Of a DNA stretch of 64,000 bases, positions 23,663 through 37,300 are shown one piece after another; the stretch's first letter is position 1; each line of letters starts with the position of its first letter. The notes under the pieces are model-generated. The model had not been told where the DNA came from. It did no database searches and saw only the letters and a program-made list of their open reading frames with translations. Both the position numbers and the translations under genes were made by a program. Source of the DNA: Ficedula albicollis (Eukaryota > Chordata > Aves > Passeriformes > Muscicapidae); assembly GCF_000247815.1 (NCBI RefSeq), contig NC_021678.1:11733753-11797752 (forward strand), in the 5' to 3' direction.

Positions 23663-24923
23663 AATAGAATTAACTAAATTAATCACTTGGAAACTACTTT
23701 TGCCCAGTTGGCAACTCCAACTAAAATAGCTGGAAATAATATTATTGAACGTAACACTAATAAACAGTTCAGTTGCCTCAGTGAAGATATGCAGTTTTAG
23801 CATTTTCAAATGCAAACACATTCTTTTGCACAGATTCACAAATTAACTTAGGGACAAATTCTCTCAACAAAGATACTAATCTGTCTATACAAATAAGAAA
23901 ATACACAAGCAAATCTAGGGGTGGATTTTCTAAGCTTGACCTCTAGGATTAATCTCAATAGTTTGTTTCAAGCATGAGTAATTTTGAAAGAGCAGCATTT
24001 TAAACCAGATCTATTTTTTCCTCTTGAGCACTTAATAGTACATGAACAAAAAAAGAAACCACCTAGATGGTTCACATCTAGCTAAAGAACATGTAGATGA
24101 GATAAGATGAAGAAAGGGAAAATGTTATTTTATTGAAACTAAGATGTTGCTATCAAACATTATGTTCAGTATTGAAATAATCTCCATGTTATGATAACCA
24201 CTAAATCCAGTAAAGTAGCACAACTCTTGATATAGCTGTATCACTACATCACACATCACCAGGTTCTGACAAAAAGCTGATTAAAAGATACCATTATAAG
24301 CATTGGTATTTTCATGACAGGCCCTGTTTATCCAGATTCAACACTGCAAGGCAATGCCTTTTGCTCATGGACTTTTAGATTGTACTAAAAACACACATGA
24401 TCTACTTTAACACATTTAATGTCTATAGGTGTAGCATAATAACTCCTAAGAGCATACTTATGAGAGTTCAGTATTTATATTATTGATGTGTTCCTAGGCA
24501 GAAGACATATGAAGTATTTAAGTAATGCTTAGCATATTTGCAATGGGGAGGAGAGCAGATTTCCCCCTGCCCTTGCTCGAGTCTGTGCATTGGAGTTGCT
24601 GGAAAAACACATCCACATGAGTAATTGTGTGTGACAGCTTATGGCTTCTAGTTAGTGGCACAGAAGGGACATTTCTAAATTTTCATTTCAAAAGAAAAAA
24701 AAAGAAAGGTTGATTACAAAATATAGATTTCTTCTATTCCCTCCCTCCCCATGCAAAGGTAATTCACCTATACATGCAGTCAGCTCTTTCCAGTGTAAAA
24801 AAAAAAAAAGGTAAATGTGCAGATTTTTGACTGGAAAAATGAGGAATTGGTTTATTTTTAAAATTCTCATGAGTGCTTCCTGATGTCTTCTAACTAGCTC
24901 TGCATTTAGAGCATCAGCTAGCT

Positions 24924-25140
24924 GTCATTGAAGGCATCAGTAGACAGTATTAGAGGTGAAGCAAGCATCAATAAAAAGCGTTTTACATCAATACAGGCCT
25001 TCCTAAACTGAGTATTCTTTAGGGGTGTACCCGTCATTGAAGGCATCAGTAGACAATATTAGAGGTGAAGCAAGCATCAATAAAAAGAGTTTTACATCAA
25101 TACAGGCTTTCCTAAACTGAGTATTCTTTAGGGGTGTACC
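24924..25140. repeat. Two-copy tandem duplication, 109-bp unit
   Basis: Bases 24924-25032 recur at 25033-25140 with about three substitutions. The unit begins GTCATTGAAGGCATCAGTAG and ends at TTTAGGGGTGTACC. It lies in the probable ZCCHC24 3'UTR and would lengthen the transcript by about 109 bases. Confidence 0.95.
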
Positions 25141-26518
25141 TGAGAACAGTTTGGCTCTGTGCATTTATTTGTCAAATTGGATTTTCAATCTCAGATGCTT
25201 GCTGTTGACAGCCCACCAATATATCCAGCATACTCTATTATTTTAAATTTTCACCCTTTTTAAAAGAGATTTTTAAAACTTTCATTTATTTCTTTAAGAA
25301 CAACAACAAAAACCAACTGAAAAATAAACACCCCACAATTTGTTTCATGAGTTGGTCATAACATTTCATATCAAATTTGGCATTGGCACTCCTCTGGAAA
25401 AATGTTTGAGTAATTTGAAAGGTGTGTTATAGGTTTTTAGCTGCTTTAGCTTAATGAGGCTACAATGAATTTGTTACAAATACTTCATTTAAAGCTGATG
25501 AAGAAAAATCCTAGTAGTTTAAAGGATGGCCCCATTTTAGCCAGTTTCTACTGCTGCTATCACAGATATAAAATGATGCCACACAAGCAAAGTTTGAGGC
25601 CTTTTTGTCTCAAAGTTGCTATTTAATTTCAGATAAATACACAAGAGTATATATTTTTTTTCTGAAAATAGGTGTATTTTGAAGTTCCCCATTATATGGG
25701 ACTTAGTTTTTAAACAAAAAATGTGAAGTTACATATGGCTGAGAGAAGCCTTATGCCTAAAAGTATTACCTACATTTTTACCTTTTTGTATAACATGAAA
25801 TTTAGATTATACAGGGATTGTATACCTGTGACACTCCAGCATTTTTTTAAAAAAGAAACCTACTTAAAAGATTAAAAGTTTAGAGCTTTTGGAAATATCA
25901 GACTTCATAGATTAGTGCTCTTTGTCCTGCAGTCACATAGATTTTTTTTTTCCTATTCTGGATCCTTTGTCCACTGAACAGTAAGCAATAAATCATCAAC
26001 ACGTGTTTTTCAAGTTAAGTAGATAGACATTTATTTTCCACTTGCCTTTGCCAACATATTTTAAAATGTGATGGAACTATCCCCATAGAAAAATCATTCT
26101 TTCAGATATTGCTCCACTCCCAGCTGAGCTTCAACCCATATCTCTTTCTTATCTGCAGAACCAGTGCTGTCCATTGAGTCTGCTGTATCACTCAAGTGCT
26201 CAGAGGGCTGTTTGAGATCTTTGATATAGGGATGATGGATTGTGTTTCTAGGATGAATTTCAAAGGGACAATCGTGTGCAGTTACTAGCTATAGATGATT
26301 GATATAAATGTTTACCCCTGTATGAAGTATTTTACAGTTTTACTTGCAGATGTGTATTTATCTTGAGTTATACTTGACATAGAGTTTCTTTCAATTTTTT
26401 TTTTTTAATACTATGTGTGTATTTTGGAAACCTTTTTAGATGTTAAAATTTTTGAATGGTTACAAATATTTCTTATAATACTGAATTGTTATCTGGAAAC
26501 TCTTTGCAGTAACTTTTT

Positions 26519-26526
26519 TGTATATA
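26519..26526 (+). promoter_or_regulatory. Candidate Pumilio response element
   Basis: TGTATATA fits the PUF-protein consensus TGTANATA and lies in an AU-rich part of the probable ZCCHC24 3'UTR. The motif is short; function is inferred from location only. Confidence 0.3.
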
Positions 26527-27652
26527 TTTGAGGGCCTTTTTAAAAAAGTATTGTTTGTTTTTTGGGCAAAGTTTTTACAATTGGGAAGCTTTCAGAAGGG
26601 CCTTCCTCTCAACTAGGATACTAACAGAGGTAAGAGTTTTCTTAAGTATTTTGCAGTATTTTGCAGGACTAAGGATGTATCCTCAAGAAAATATTTATGG
26701 AAATAATTTACTTTTTTTTTTTTTTACATGCTTTTGTCTGTATAAAGTATGCAACAGAACTACATTAAGAAGGAAATATTGTCTACATAAAATATTATAT
26801 GAAAGTTGGTACATAATTCTGACAAAAAACCTTGCAATTCTTTAAGCCATATTGTTTTTGTTATCCTTGGATGAAAATATCAGTATTAAGTAACCAGTGT
26901 ATTATTCAAGTGCTTAGACTTATATGAAAATGCTTATACGGTTTATTTATGTGTATTTGGGGAAGGAGTGCTAGAAAAGCTATCACTAGACATGTAGCAA
27001 GTGAGGAGCAAATAACAGTATACTGTCACTTTATGGCCTTGTGAGACACAGAGGGTGTTGGAAGCGCCGTGGCACTCGGCTTTCAGAAACTCCAAGCACA
27101 AGTGGGGGGTTTCCAGTGGTGGCTCTTCCCTTCCCCACTGCCAGAGGGGAAGAAAGTTGGTTGGGACGCTGCTTGACTTGACTTTCACAACTCTTTGCAG
27201 ACTGTGAGCTCAGCTATGCAGTATCATCTACAGCAATAATATCAATCAAAGGATGTAAAAGGATTGAAGTAGATTATTGTAGGGGTTTACGTTTATTTTA
27301 ATTAGAACTCATAGCAATATAGAATATGCATGTGCACGTATTCGAAGCATTTTACACTTTACATTTCATGTAGTTTGATTATATTATGAAGGATTGAGTT
27401 TTTTAGTTTGATATTTTACCATGCTAAAATGGGAGGTCTGCCCAGCCCTATACTGGATTCTTGTTTCCTTTAAAAGGTTATTTAGTACAGCACTCACTGC
27501 ATTGTGTAATAGTGCTAAAACTAACACTATTTTATGAATTTCTTCAGCTTTAAAAAAACTTAACCTAATGATTATTACATTTGTTTAGCTGTACCCACTG
27601 ACCTTGTGAGATTCAGTTGGCAAATTGTATAATTTCTTTTTCTGTAACTGTT

Positions 27653-27658
27653 AATAAA
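27653..27658 (+). terminator. ZCCHC24: Candidate poly(A) signal AATAAA of ZCCHC24
   Basis: A canonical hexamer in CTGTTAATAAACTTG, with GT-rich sequence about 90-130 bases downstream. It competes with the ATTAAA at 27878. Confidence 0.4.
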
Positions 27659-27877
27659 CTTGTACAGCTAGAACAAACAAAACCTATGGACAAAGGCCTC
27701 AGAGGTACCAGTTCTGTTTCAGCAATCATGATGACAGCTTGCTCATCTGGTGACTGTGTTGTTAACAAGACTGTAAAACCTCTGTTGTGGATTGTCCATA
27801 AAATGGCATTCCGACATGTGCCTTATTTGCTGGATAGTATACAGCTTTCCTCTAGTATTCTAGCATTTTAATGCTGT

Positions 27878-27883
27878 ATTAAA
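27878..27883 (+). terminator. ZCCHC24: Candidate distal poly(A) signal ATTAAA of ZCCHC24
   Basis: A variant hexamer lies in GCTGTATTAAAGTATTGC, and an A run follows 8 bases later. Sequence composition becomes more GC-rich soon after, fitting a transcript end near 27.9 kb. Confidence 0.45.
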
Positions 27884-28153
27884 GTATTGCAAAAAACCCA
27901 GCAGGAGCGTGGCATGGTTTTCTTGAACATTCCTTCCTTTGATACTTTACTCCCAGCTGCAGTGGGTTCCTGGTTCTGGCCTGGCCAAACACAGTCTGGT
28001 GGAGCAAACCTGCCCTGCCCCAGCCATGACCCAGACCATGGAAGAGGAATTTCTGCACTGAGTGAGCTCCTGTGCTTGAGGAGCCTGGTCACATCCAGGG
28101 TGACAGCTCTTCACTGCTAGTGGGACACCTCGGGTTAATGGTGCCAGCTCTCA

Positions 28154-28290
28154 TTTTTAACAGCCTGGTGTTGTCTAACGTTCCTTCTCCAGGACAAGCT
28201 TCTGTAATCAAAGTACACTTGGTTTTTAACAGCCTGGTGTTGTCTAACGTTACTTCTACAGGACAAGCTTCTGTAATCAAAGTACACTTG
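28154..28290. repeat. Two-copy tandem duplication, 69-bp unit
   Basis: Bases 28154-28221 recur at 28223-28290 with about two substitutions. Both copies contain GCCTGGTGTTGTCTAACGTT and CTTCTGTAATCAAAGTACAC. Confidence 0.95.
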
Positions 28291-31230
28291 TAGCCTTCGG
28301 TTGGGTAGGAAAGCTCATGGGTCTGAAGGTTTCTTTCATGAAAAATAACATTCATCATTGTTTGCAAACACAAGAAGTTAGCAAGAGCTAGGTCTACTAA
28401 ATGCTTGTTGTGTATTAGCAATGCTCTTCTCACACTCCCAGCCAAAGTTCAGTGGCAAGTGGTTTTTCTCCTGAGACTGACAATATTACAGAGAACAGAA
28501 GTTAAAATAAGGGCATCAAGAAATTAACTTTGGATTTTAGGTATCCTGCCTCTAACACAAGAAATTTCCTTCATTTAAAACAAGCAGAAAAGTTTCATTA
28601 GACACACATTAGACACACATTTTACTGTGCCTGCTAATCCCTACAAACGCAGGGCGTATTTGCCACTTGGAGATCTTCACCACATTGGCACCATTTCTAT
28701 CACAACCAATCCTGATTTCTGGATTTGAGTCCTCATTCAGTACACTTAGGAGAGAGCAAAACCACATCCGCACGTTTGTGCATTGGTATGCAATGTTGGA
28801 AGAAGAGCCTGACAAGGAGTTGTACAGTTCTGAAGCCTTGAAAACAGACTGCTTCATCAAATGATGAAAGGCATCCCCAGCTGAGCCCTGTGGAAAGGGA
28901 AAGCACATACTCAGAATGTGTTGGTAAATTTTTGTTTAAAAAATAAAACATACTGCTCTTCACTTTTCCCATAGCAAACAGAAGCCACAAAGCCAAGCTC
29001 AGAACTGAAATACATCTTTCTTTTTACAGAAGACTGAGGCTTCCTGAAAAACCCACAAACACCTCAGATTTAGCACTTAACTGAGACAAGAAAACATGCT
29101 AAGTACAACTGCAAAGTCCTAGCTCCCTATTACCACATTTTCTGTGATTCTTCAAAGAAATAACTTTTTCATATTTAAAAAAGAGAGTAGATTAACACAA
29201 ACAATATGGCATCAACAAAAATAATCTAACTACTCTTCCATTGTTTTTCATTGCCTAGCATTTCACCTTCCTGCTCTGTATGAATGAGGTCAAGAGACAA
29301 TGCATTAACCCACTTGTAATGGAAGGGCCAATTGCTTTCCACTGCAGGAAAAATAACAGGGCTTTCATGAGCAGGCATTTCGTATAACACTGATACTTTG
29401 AAAGCTGTTTTATTATTCTTAAATGAAACCCATTTAAACAGCACACCAAGGCTATTACTCCTCAAGTTCATCACATCACACGGAAAGCTTCTGCTCAGAT
29501 CCTCCCACTGTATAGCAGGTATAGAGATTAGAGACTAGAGACTTAAATCCCAGCTAAGAAGGGGAAACAATCTGCACATAACACTTGTGTAATCTCACTC
29601 AGGGCCCACAGACACAGAATATTCACTGCCATAAAACAGTCAGATGTTTTAAAAGGCTGCTCCTGAATTTATACCCCTTTGCAAAAGTCTGTACAAGAGA
29701 CATGGGCAAGAAAAAAGGAACCTAAACCACCAAGGGCTGAATTCTGACAGCCAGGTCTTTCCACTAAGAACTAAAGAAACCTCCTAACTGGAACATATCA
29801 AATTCTTACTCTTGATAAGTATATGTAGTTTGTGATCCCAAAAAGTGGAATGCAGCATTCAGCTTTGCTTTTCTCTACTGTTCACCTTCTGGACTTAGAG
29901 AAACAGTGTGGGGACAACCAGCACTCCTATGCATCCAGCACTTTTGTTTTACTGAAAGTGGTGCTATTGCTTTTCCTCACCATCTGTATCTCAAACACAT
30001 TTCAGATAACCAAACTGAGAAAACTGGCCATAATACCAAAACTGCAAAACTTAATTCAAACAACTTAGAGTAATACCTCTCACAATCCTTTTGCAAGCTT
30101 TGTAAGACATTTTTGCAATTGAACATGCTGAGAAACACCTACCTCAGTCAGCCTTTCTGGGGTCTTTATCCAAAGGGCCAAGACTGCAGCAGAGGCAGTT
30201 GTGAGGTGTTGGAGCATCCCTGATGTGCAGCCCAGGGCAGCAGAGACAGCCAGCAGTGCTGTGCAAGAGAGCAGAGCAGTGACACACAGCCCTGTAAAGC
30301 ACTGCCAGGCACACAGCTCCAGGGCCCGTGGGCACACCAGGAGCAGCAGTGACCCTGGGCATTCTTTGAAGGCTTAATGCCTATGCCATGAATTTAGCTA
30401 AATAAAAATACACTCATCATTAACTTTTTGCCTTTTCCTTTTTTTGTAAGAGGTAAAAATGGACCTTGCATGCCCAGCTTACCCAACCAAAACCCATGCC
30501 TGCAGAGAAAGCAAATCATAGCTGAATGCTTTATGTATGTTTTAAGGGGAGTAGGCTGTAAACTAAAGATTTTCTTTAATCACTACTCTAGTCTCCTGTT
30601 CACCAGCTGAGACCAGAGAAGAGAATGCCAGAACACCGTAAGAAAGCTTTCTCTTACACAATCTCTGAACAGGTATCAAAGCAGCAGGTACAGGAAATCT
30701 AACACTAGCCAGCTTTCCATTAAGTTTCCTTAGAGTTTTTCTGCCTGAGGAGGAACAACTCAAAGGATTTCCAAGGAGCCAGACATACTTATGCCCCACT
30801 TGATCTCACCCAGCAAAACTGAAATAATGCAAGAAAACACTGCAGGAGTAATAGGAAGCAAGACCTCAACACTCCCTGCTTGCAAATAAAACAATGATAA
30901 ATAGACAAATACCACTAGCACAAGAAAAAAAATAAATCTCTGCTGAGTACCCTCAGGTCAAAATTCAGAGAGTTGAAACCCACTGCCCCTGGAAAGGGCC
31001 TCCTTTTTCTCTGCCTCACTTAAATTGGCCACTGGCCCTGGTTGCTGAGGCTCCATCTGTGCTGGGCAGCTGTGGGGGGTGGGAAAGGGATGCAGGGGAA
31101 TGGGGCTGGGCACCAGCTCCTCCACAGGTGCAGGGGCTTCCTGCCTGGCTGTGCCTGCTGCAGCACAAACCCAGCAGTGCCACAGGGAAAAGGGCACAGC
31201 CAGCAGTGCCACCAACAGGAATCTTCACAG

Positions 31231-31371
31231 GCTGCTGGGAGCTCAAGGGAGCTCAGCTCACATCTAAGAGAGACAGCTCTGATTTTAATGTTCACAGGAA
31301 TGCTGCTGGGAGCCCAAGGGAGCTCAGCTCACATCTAGGAGAGACAGCTCTGATTTTAATGTTCACAGGAA
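31231..31371. repeat. Two-copy tandem duplication, 71-bp unit
   Basis: Bases 31231-31301 recur at 31302-31371 with about two substitutions. Each copy starts GCTGCTGGGAGC and ends TTTTAATGTTCACAGGAAT. Confidence 0.95.
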
Positions 31372-34300
31372 TTGAAAGAACAACACAGTTAAATCTTCCT
31401 CAGCTGCAGAAATTTCACTAAGGGATGTACACAAGTAAACTTCACTAGACAGAATCTTGAATAGCACATGTTGAAATCAACCAATTAAAATTGCTTTCCA
31501 ACATACCCTGCTAAAGTTTCTGAATGTCTTGGACAATCTGTAAATACAAAGCAATTACACACAGCAACCCAGCAACTAAGGTGTGGTTACTTTTTTGGAT
31601 ACTTGGCCACTGCAAGTTTTTGCATTTCTTTAATTAAACTAAAGCAAAAGAGTCTGAGTTAAATAAAGACAACCACTCACACCAACATGTTCCAGGATTG
31701 AAGGAATGAAACCTGGTTTATTAAGCTGGGAGGTGAACAGTAATGCACTTATTCAGAGAAGCAAAAGCAAAACCAGACACAAGTAGCAGCTGAGAGTCCC
31801 TGATGCTCAGTGAGATGCCCCAAATGGTGCATATTGAAAAACAGATTTTAAATTAGCTAGTAACAGTCAGGAATAAGTGCATTGTGTTATATTGGATTGT
31901 TCAACTCAAAGTCATAATAATTTAAAAAAACATAAAAAGAGGATTTGGAAGTAGGAATAAGAAACTAAAGAGCAAACATAATTATATGATCCTTATCAAT
32001 TTAAAAGGACAAAACAGAAATAAAAAAAAATCAGGAATAATGAAATGAAAGAAATTATTTCCCTGTGAAATGTGTCTGGGCCTCCATCTTCTGGAAAAGA
32101 CATTATTGAGGGAAGATGTGTCAGTATCCCACAATATAATAAATGACACAAATAAGGGAAGAAATATTAATTGCTTCTACAACTCTCCTAGAAGAAGGGA
32201 ATTTTGGATACAAACATCTGAGGTAATGTAATTAAAACAAAAATTTCACACAGCAGACTGAAATGCATAATCATGGGATATTCTAACTGTCAAAAGAATA
32301 AATGAGATCAAAACCAGCTACAAAACCACATTAAAAAAAAAAAATTAAACTCTGCAGGGGTTATTAACCACGAAGCTGTGACCCTGCCCAGGAAGTCCCA
32401 AAGCACAGAAGCTGCCAGCAGCAGGAGATGACGCCAACAGAAGGTTGTGGTTCCTGTCTTTTCCCTCACTAAACGGCTGCAGGAAAGAGGATATCTGAGT
32501 AGGTGCTAGTCTGATTGTTGTCCTGGCCCAAGGATTATTCTCTGTGTGACTTCAGGAGCTGCAATATGTGAAGGTAAACACCCTTCAGCCCCATAAGGAA
32601 ACATGTGGCACCCACCAGACACCTGACAGCGGGGGGAGACTCAGACAGACATGCCCAGGGAAATACCCTTCAGTTCATTCATGGAATGAGCACTCATGCT
32701 CTGCAGCAGGACCATGCAACTCACCTATGCTCACGCTTGGTTGGGCTAATTGGCAGGAAACTAATTGAAACTCCACCATAATTTGTAGTCTCCAATGGAA
32801 TATTGCACTACAAAAAATTTGTAGCAATTTTTTTTTGTTTGGGTTGAATTTTGTAAAAATTCCTTGATTAAAGATTATTTTTAAAAAAAGCTGTTCCTAA
32901 TTAGCTGTGTTTAAAGCTACTTTAAATGCATCTATACTCTGCATTCCTGCTTGCTGGGCCACACCACCCACTCTTGCCCTCCAAGCGGCAAGGACAGGGT
33001 TTAGCCCTCGCTTAGCCTTACCATATGGTTTTCTGGGGTCACAAAAGAATTTACTGCGCCAAGGAAAGTTGCTAAGAGGTGTTTAAGCACCTCTTGGCAT
33101 CCAAGAGGTCCAGTAAACAGAGCTGTAACAATGAGGTTACAGGCTGTGGCTGAGCCAGGCCCCGTGTCACCGCCATGGGAGGCAGCCAAGCTGTGCTGGG
33201 CTCCACAGAGGCTCCAGCCGTGCTGTGCTGAGCCCTTCTGGCCAGCAGTGAGCCAAGGACACCCTGAACTCACAAGGAGCTTGGTTAGCCTGCACCCATG
33301 CTCCCCCAGCTGCTCATTTTAAGCCATGCCTGTAACTCCAAGGGTGCAGCTTCACACCCAGGAGATGCAGGAAAGGCGTGAGATGGGCACGTCTGGATTG
33401 AGAAAAGCTTTGTCTTTTCTGCCATAAATATCTCTGACCATCCTCTCTGCATGGAGGAAATGTCAGTCTGAGGCAGACACAGATATTCAGACCAAAGAAG
33501 ATACATCAGGGGGTTTTTGTGAAATAAATGTAGCCAAGAGAAGAAAGTGCCCTTTTTCTCCCCTGATTTCCTTCCTACACTGAACCCTGTCCACCTCTTT
33601 GCAAGAATTTAGCACAACAGGAGAAGCAACAGGGTCTCAAATAAGGCTTTACAGTCCCAGCAAAGGGGAAGTTCAGCCTCAGGTATGTGTGACTTGCTCT
33701 CTCAAGGACTGTAGATGTGAAGTAAATCTTACTTTTTTTTTTTTTTTTAATAAGAATTTAATACACTTCATAAACACGATCTTCCCTTCATCACTTTACC
33801 AGTAAATCTTTCTGATTTCCAACAGCTTTCTAAATATGATAAGTAGGGGAAATTTGTCACCTGGGCTCTTTCTGTAAAGATTGACAATAGAGCAGGTAGT
33901 GATGGGCATATAAATCTCACTTTCATCACTGGCACATATTCTGGTTTTCTTAAGAGTTAAAAACAGTGCTTTTTTCTCAGCACAGATACTGTCTAGTCTG
34001 TAACCATTGTAGATGTAACCAATCCCTTTCAGTGGTACCTGAGAAAGAAAAAGGAAAAGGAAAAAGGAATCTTCTACTAATTCACTCCAAGGCTGTGTCC
34101 TGTTACCCAGAACATGCAAGCAAACAAACAAAAAACCCCCCAAACGAATTTCCTAAAACACTCAGCTGGGTAAAGTCTACTCAGTGACTGGAATGAGACA
34201 TGGATGTTTATATTATAAAGTTGGTGAACTTCATCAGAGGCTCCTTCACCTATAGGTTTAGTTTGTAAGTGCCTAAAATATCTGGAGGTGTAAATTTAAA

Positions 34301-37300
34301 GCCCCTCTATGCCTCATACCTCCCCACTTTCTCTTGCCTCTCCCAACCCCTCCTACTGCCTGTATTTTACAGTTGTTCCTCATTTTAAGTCTGAAGTTGA
34401 ATTACATGCTTTGCATCACCCCTGGTTTTTCAAAAACATATTTGGAATTACATTAACATGCTGTCCTCTCCAAACATCCTTAATTGTGTTGCCTCACACA
34501 TTCCCTCAGCCCTTGCCCCACACACACACCCTGGTTCTCTCCCCTGCCAGTCACACTCTTAAAAACCTTCTTTGTCCTGCACAAGGACCCAGGTGAGTGA
34601 CCACAGCCATCCCTGCCCTCCCAGGAAGCAAATCAAGGTCTCTGTATTCTAGTCACGATTGGGATTTCTGGTCTTTCTCACACAGTCCCAGTTGCTGGCT
34701 TTGCAGAGAACCAAAAAAGTCTCAGATGAGGCAGACAACACTGCTTTTAAGGGGTGTGAGCTGAGTTCCTGCTTGCTCCATTAGTTCCCCAGGTGTGGCC
34801 AATTGCAGCGGGCTTACAGCCAAATAATCCTGGCCTTTCCTTCTTCCCAAAGCTCCTTCTGTCAATCCACAGTGCAAGAGCTTCAGGATTTCCCATCAGG
34901 TATGAATCTGATTTTTGCGCCCCGTGAATGGCCTGGTTGGAGCCTCTTTGCTTGTTTTGGTGGAGCCACTGCCCAGCTCCTGGGGCAGAGCACACACTGC
35001 TGGGGAGCCTTAGGGGAGACAATGCCACAGGGCAATGGTTTTACAGCACAGCAAAAACCACCCCAACCAGAGAGTGCTGGGTATGAAAACTCCTGATCTC
35101 TCCTTTCAGCACAGTTTGCTGCCTAGCAAGAGGGAGGCTGAGATGGAATGAGCAGACGGGTCTGCAGGATCTGTGCTGGCAAACGTGGAAAGTTTTACAG
35201 CTCTGGCTCCAGCCCCAGCTTGTCCCCACTTTCCACGAATGCCTAATTGAGACTGTCTGGCTTTTTCCACAGAGGTGGGAGCCAGTTTCCAGGCAGGGCA
35301 TATGGGTGTATTCTGTAAGCCTTTGCCTTGTAAAGTTTTAGCACCCAAAAAAGCCTCCTGTCTCCAGGATGATTCAGTTGGCTGGTGAGGAAGTGGCTGC
35401 CAGGCAGGGGTGAGGGTTGCTTCTGTTGTCAGGAAAAAACAGGGGGTAGAAGAGGGGAAAGAGCAGCTCTCTTGTAAAGTGATGATGCCATGGCAATCAC
35501 CTCATTTTGTATGGGGCATGGGCCCCATTCAGGGTACTACACTGAAGGCCCTGCAAGGCAGAGGACACGTCCACAGCTGCAGCACAGGTGTGCTGGGCAC
35601 AGGTGGGGATGCAGCCATTGTGGCTGTCCATCCCTATGGTGCTTCTGGTGTGACCAGGGCACTCTCTGCTGTCCCATCCCCCAGCTCAGCATGTCCCACA
35701 GACCACCTGCAGCAGCCCTGGCCCTCAGAGGGGCAGGTCCCAAAAGGAGAGGTGTGTCTGAGCACCCCTGGGATGGCAGCAGCCCCCACAGCAGAACCAG
35801 CCCAAGCTGCTGTTCCCACATGCAAAGCAGCAAAGAGCCAAGCAATGCCATGGCTCAGCCTCCAGAGCAGCATGGGGCTGTCTGTGCCACGAGCTCTGCC
35901 CCTCACTGCCATCCTGTGGGTGCCTGGGTCGATATTAACTGAATCAATATTAACTCATTGATATCCAGCCAGGCTAGACAGGGAGCAATCAGCTAATGCC
36001 CAGTTGGAAGCTGCCTGGACTCCCCAGCGTGCCATGTTCACACTATTCCTTTCTCAGTGGGACAGACCCTGCACCTGCCAAACACAGCCCGGATGATGGA
36101 GTGGCCTGGCCTATCATGGGTGTTGGGGGTTTATGTTAATCACATGGAAATCATTTTGGGCAATTAAGCATACGGATGAAAGGCCAACTGGCTGCACATG
36201 TTCTGTGGGGCACGACCTAAAAGCAGTCCCAGTCATTGAAATGATGTAGTGTGAAAGCTGGATTAAACAGGTCAAGTAAATTTGGAGCAGCTAAAACAAA
36301 CTGAACTCTCTTCCAAAACATATGCTGTGCTTGCCATATAATATTGCTGTACTGTGGTAGCATGTCCCACACATGCCAAAATTGTGATACGCTTGTTCCA
36401 GGGTCACAGTGCCAGAAGGGAGAGCGAGGATGGTTACTTTGGAAGAGTCAGTCAGAAAGCAGCTCTGTTAAAGTCATAAGCTCTTCTGAGTGAGCAGCCT
36501 GATAAGGCTCTGCACATCTTCCTTGCAGCCTACCTGCCCACATACCCCGAGCCCAAGGAAGGGATTCAGTCTCACACTGAGCAATCAGACATGAATGAAT
36601 GTTTGGCCTTTGGGTTCCCTCTATAAACATTTTTCCAGCCAGTGGTAAGCTGTTTTGAAATGTCCCAGCAGCTTGGCTGGGAGCTGGAGACATTTTACAA
36701 CATCTGGGAACGATTCCTGAATCACTTCCCTGCATACACCTGTATGGAATTCAATTTTCTGGTTTGCTGTGGAGAGCCAGCCTGCACTGCCCAGCCAGGA
36801 CAGGGCTGGGAGGGCATCACCACTGCCAGGGTGGCCAGCTGCTCCTGGCAGGGACCTGCAGGGGTGCCTGGCAGTGTGAGCTGCTCACCATTCCCCTGTG
36901 CTGACCTTGCTTTGAACATCCACCAGGAGCACTCAGAGGGCAAAACACTTCGTTGGAGTGATGTGACCACGTAGGAAAAATAAATAAAACAGTCCCCAAC
37001 CACTCACAGGCAGATTAACAAAGCTGGGCATTAATCATTCTGGGAACACAGGGAACCCAAAGTGAGTTACAAAAGGGTTTGGATCAGCTGCACCCTTTTT
37101 CCATCACATGGTTCTCCACATCAACCCTTGCCCAGGTCAGTGCTACTCAGTCTTCCACACTGCTCTTACTTTTTTTCCCTACCATTTAATTACCATGTGC
37201 TTTGTATTATCTTTGTTTTTACTTTGTCTTGGTCATCCCAGTCCTTTGCTACACCAGATAATCAAGAGTTGACAGCAGTAAGCAATTAGACAGTAAAACA

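Larger units (their letters stand above)
21720..27905 (+). other. ZCCHC24: Probable ZCCHC24 3' untranslated region
   Basis: AT-rich non-coding sequence directly follows the stop codon. ZCCHC24 transcripts are known for a long 3'UTR. Candidate poly(A) signals lie at 27653 (AATAAA, GT-rich sequence downstream) and 27878 (ATTAAA, followed closely by AAAAAACCC). A Pumilio-type TGTATATA sits at 26519-26526. The region also holds a MIR-type SINE and a 109-bp duplication. The true end cannot be fixed without transcript data; earlier AATAAA sites (about 22540 and 25985) could give shorter forms. Confidence 0.5.

Noticed and set aside
35410..35961. 183-residue open frame in a GC-rich patch
   Set aside because: No recognisable domain, low-complexity composition, and other open frames overlap it on both strands, as is usual for GC-rich DNA poor in stop codons.
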